In this document: positions 62,443-64,000 of the stretch, piece after piece
Layout of the letters: the number at the start of each line of letters is the position of its first letter
Numbering within the stretch: position 1 is the first letter of the stretch
NCBI RefSeq assembly: GCF_008119665.1
Contig: NZ_CP043046.1
Location: 3,534,001-3,598,000, forward strand
Length of the DNA: 64,000 bases
Direction: 5' to 3'
DNA from: Pigmentiphaga aceris
GTDB taxonomy: Bacteria; Pseudomonadota; Gammaproteobacteria; Burkholderiales; Burkholderiaceae_B
The notes under the pieces: generated by a model
The model's input: only the letters and a program-made list of their open reading frames with translations
What the model was told of the DNA's origin: nothing
The model's database searches: none
Translations under genes and position numbers: made by a program

Positions 62443-62766
62443 ATGACTCACGTCGTCACCGAAGCGTGCATCAAGTGCAAGTACACCGATTGCGTGGACG
62501 TGTGCCCGGTCGACTGCTTCCGCGAAGGCCCGAATTTTCTGGTCATCGACCCCGATGAATGCATCGATTGCGCGGTCTGTATCCCGGAATGCCCGGCCAA
62601 CGCGATCCTGGCAGAAGAAGACGTGCCGGCCGAGCAACTCGCCTTCATCAAGATCAATGCGGAACTGGCGCTGAACTGGCCCAGCATCACCCGCGCGAAA
62701 AAGCCCCTGCCCGACGCCGACGAATGGCGTGATGTGGCGGACAAGCTTCAACACCTGGAGCGCTGA
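62443..62766 (+). CDS. fdxA: Seven-iron ferredoxin FdxA
   Basis: 107 residues with the [3Fe-4S]/[4Fe-4S] pattern of Fdx[22 protein letters not shown] (Cys at about 9, 12, 17, 21, 25) and [18 protein letters not shown] (Cys at about 40, 43, 46, 50). Electron carrier. The ATG at 62443 gives [12 protein letters not shown], the family start; upstream in-frame ATG is not conserved. The fpr gene starts three bases after its stop, so reductase and ferredoxin are co-expressed. Confidence 0.95.
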   Translation: MTHVVTEACIKCKYTDCVDVCPVDCFREGPNFLVIDPDECIDCAVCIPECPANAILAEEDVPAEQLAFIKINAELALNWPSITRAKKPLPDADEWRDVADKLQHLER

Positions 62767-62768
62767 GC

Positions 62769-63566
62769 ATGACGGCCGACAAAGCGACGGTGGAAACACT
62801 GACCTCGCACCACACCTGGGTGCCGGGCAAGCTGTTCTCGTTTGCCACCACGCGGCCGGCCGACTTCCAGTTCACCGCAGGGCAGTTCGCACGCCTGGGC
62901 CTGGCACGGCCAAATGCCAACGGCGAGCCCGAGATGGTGTGGCGCGCCTACTCGATCGCTTCGTCGCCGCTGGCTCCCGAACTCGAGTTCTTCTCGATCG
63001 TGGTGCCTGACGGCCCATTCACCACGGGCCTGGTGGAGCTTGGCGTGGGTGACACCATCCACATCGACCCGGTTGCCTACGGCTTTCTGACGACGGAACG
63101 CTTTGCCCCTGGCGAAGATCTGTGGCTGATCTCTTCCGGCACCGGTCTGGCCCCGTTCCTGTCGATTCTGCAAGACCACGCGATCTGGCAGCAATACAAG
63201 CGGGTGGTCGTCGTGCACAGCGTGCGCGAAGTGGAAGAGTTGGCGTATCGCGTCGATATTGAAAACTTTGCCACACACCCGAACTTTGCGCCGTATTTTG
63301 CGCAAGAGCCCGATAGACTGAGCTATGTGCCCGTGGTGACTCGCGCTTCGGCAGGCGACATGCTCAACGCCCGGGTCCAGACCTTGCTTGAAGACGGAAG
63401 ACTCGAAAGTCGTGCCGGCATAACCCTCGACCCGGCGCGCTCCCGTGTCATGTTATGCGGCAACCCGGACATGCTGAAAACCTTGCGCGCCCAGCTTGGC
63501 GAACGCGGATTCAAACCGTCACGCCGGGGTGAAGCAGGCAATCTGGCTGTCGAGAACTACTGGTAG
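62769..63566 (+). CDS. fpr: Ferredoxin--NADP+ reductase
   Basis: 265 residues. FAD-binding RAYSIASSP (RxYS, about 60), GPFTTGL, and the NADPH-site pattern LISSGTGLAPFLSILQDHAIW (about 121) and VMLCGNPDML. C-terminal VENYW is typical of Fpr, where the aromatic residue stacks on FAD. Reduces ferredoxin from NADPH, or the reverse, and is coupled to fdxA three bases upstream. Confidence 0.95.
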   Translation: MTADKATVETLTSHHTWVPGKLFSFATTRPADFQFTAGQFARLGLARPNANGEPEMVWRAYSIASSPLAPELEFFSIVVPDGPFTTGLVELGVGDTIHIDPVAYGFLTTERFAPGEDLWLISSGTGLAPFLSILQDHAIWQQYKRVVVVHSVREVEELAYRVDIENFATHPNFAPYFAQEPDRLSYVPVVTRASAGDMLNARVQTLLEDGRLESRAGITLDPARSRVMLCGNPDMLKTLRAQLGERGFKPSRRGEAGNLAVENYW

Positions 63567-63610
63567 TTTTCGATGGGCGGTGCAGGGGCGATATGCAGGT
63601 TTCGCCCGTG

Positions 63611-63649
63611 TGACTGCTTGCCATGACTGCTTAGCATGACTGCCGCGCC
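63611..63649. repeat. 13-bp tandem repeat, three units, downstream of fpr
   Basis: Contiguous TGACTGCTTGCCA, TGACTGCTTAGCA and TGACTGCCGCGCC, starting 45 bp after the fpr stop. Confidence 0.85.
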
Positions 63650-63842
63650 TGATGCCCGGGTTGCGCGTGTTGCGTATAAGCATCTTTGTGACCTGCGTAC
63701 AAGAGGCCAGCTAGACGGACGGTAATTAACATAGTTGCGTACTTGCTACTACTTGTTGCCAGCATTCATTGCAATGCGGCGGCAAGCCGCGCACTATCAG
63801 CGTGTTTGCACGCTCCCCGCACGCGCCCTTTTCGAGACTTCC

Positions 63843-64000
63843 ATGCTGTATCAGATTCGTGAACTGCAACGTGCCATCTTGAACCCGATGGTCAGTTTTG
63901 CCGAAGCCGGCGCCCAGCTTTTCTCAAGCCCGTACAGCCCCTTTGCCTACACGCCCCTGTCGCGTCGCATTGCTGCCGGATACGAGCTGTTCTACCGCTT
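63843..64000 (+). CDS. Polyhydroxyalkanoate depolymerase, N-terminal part
   Basis: The gene runs off the right edge; 52 residues are visible. MLYQIRELQRAILNPMVS followed by FAEAGAQLFSSPYSPFAYTP and LSRRIAAGYELFYR match the conserved N-terminus of intracellular PhaZ-type depolymerases, which mobilise stored PHA granules. The ATG at 63843 follows a 276-bp gap with a short repeat. The hydrolase catalytic centre lies beyond the window. Confidence 0.75.
   Translation, partial: MLYQIRELQRAILNPMVSFAEAGAQLFSSPYSPFAYTPLSRRIAAGYELFYR

Overview
The window is typical high-GC betaproteobacterial chromosome. The betaproteobacterial rpsO-pnp pair, ilvB-ilvN-ilvC, psd-pssA, a tripartite tricarboxylate (Bug/Tct) transporter, a truncated haemoglobin, an fdxA-fpr pair and a poly-hydroxyalkanoate depolymerase all point to Burkholderiales, most likely Alcaligenaceae (Bordetella/Achromobacter/Pigmentiphaga-like). 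This placement is inferred from gene content, not from a marker-gene search. No rRNA, tRNA, insertion sequence, integrase or CRISPR array was seen.

Layout. 1-6.0 kb (minus): rmuC (cut by the window edge), a group II truncated haemoglobin, an FtsX-like permease and a threonine dehydratase. 6.2-8.4 kb (plus): catalase and a GNAT acetyltransferase. 8.6-15 kb (minus): a lipoprotein, a GGDEF diguanylate cyclase, and a LysR-tctC-tctB-tctA uptake block with a perfect palindrome in front of tctC. 15-21.7 kb (minus): pnp, rpsO, a DUF454 protein and a DUF2868/DUF3482 GTPase pair. 22-24 kb: a BamE-like lipoprotein, an exported protein and a nucleotidyltransferase-like protein. 24.2-43 kb (minus): pssA, psd, hutF, an amino-acid ABC transporter with an IclR regulator, a 3-hydroxyisobutyrate-dehydrogenase-like enzyme, a gamma-glutamyltransferase with a GntR regulator, a second diguanylate cyclase, a CHASE2 histidine kinase with its response regulator, then ilvC-ilvN-ilvB. 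43.3-45.1 kb (plus): an RDD protein and a MORN-like exported protein. 45.4-51.7 kb (plus): a compact array of seven unrecognised genes plus one degraded fragment, belonging to two interleaved paralogous families. 51.9-64 kb: a dienelactone hydrolase, a Fiu-like TonB receptor with a possible Fur site, an LpxH-like phosphatase, an acyl-CoA-binding protein, a hydroxyacid dehydrogenase, a PepSY-flavodoxin-FNR flavoreductase, pncB, fdxA, fpr and the start of a PHA depolymerase gene.

How the genes fit together. Branched-chain amino-acid synthesis (ilvBNC and the threonine dehydratase), phospholipid head-group synthesis (psd-pssA), RNA turnover and translation (pnp, rpsO), iron acquisition and reduction (TonB receptor, flavoreductase), redox (catalase, fdxA-fpr) and c-di-GMP signalling (two cyclases with intact GGEEF and I-sites) are the recognisable functions.

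Two things stand out. (1) The 45.4-51.7 kb array holds repeated beta-propeller-like proteins (P1-P3) interleaved with a second family built on a shared module of about 80-130 residues (D1, D2, S1, S2 and a broken D copy). It shows internal deletion, truncation and N-terminal divergence, which is the signature of a diversifying, immunity-like or recognition locus; no toxin is in the window. (2) More than a dozen unrelated sites carry degenerate tandem repeats of 12-15 bp. Many begin at or just after stop codons, and others expand linkers inside genes.
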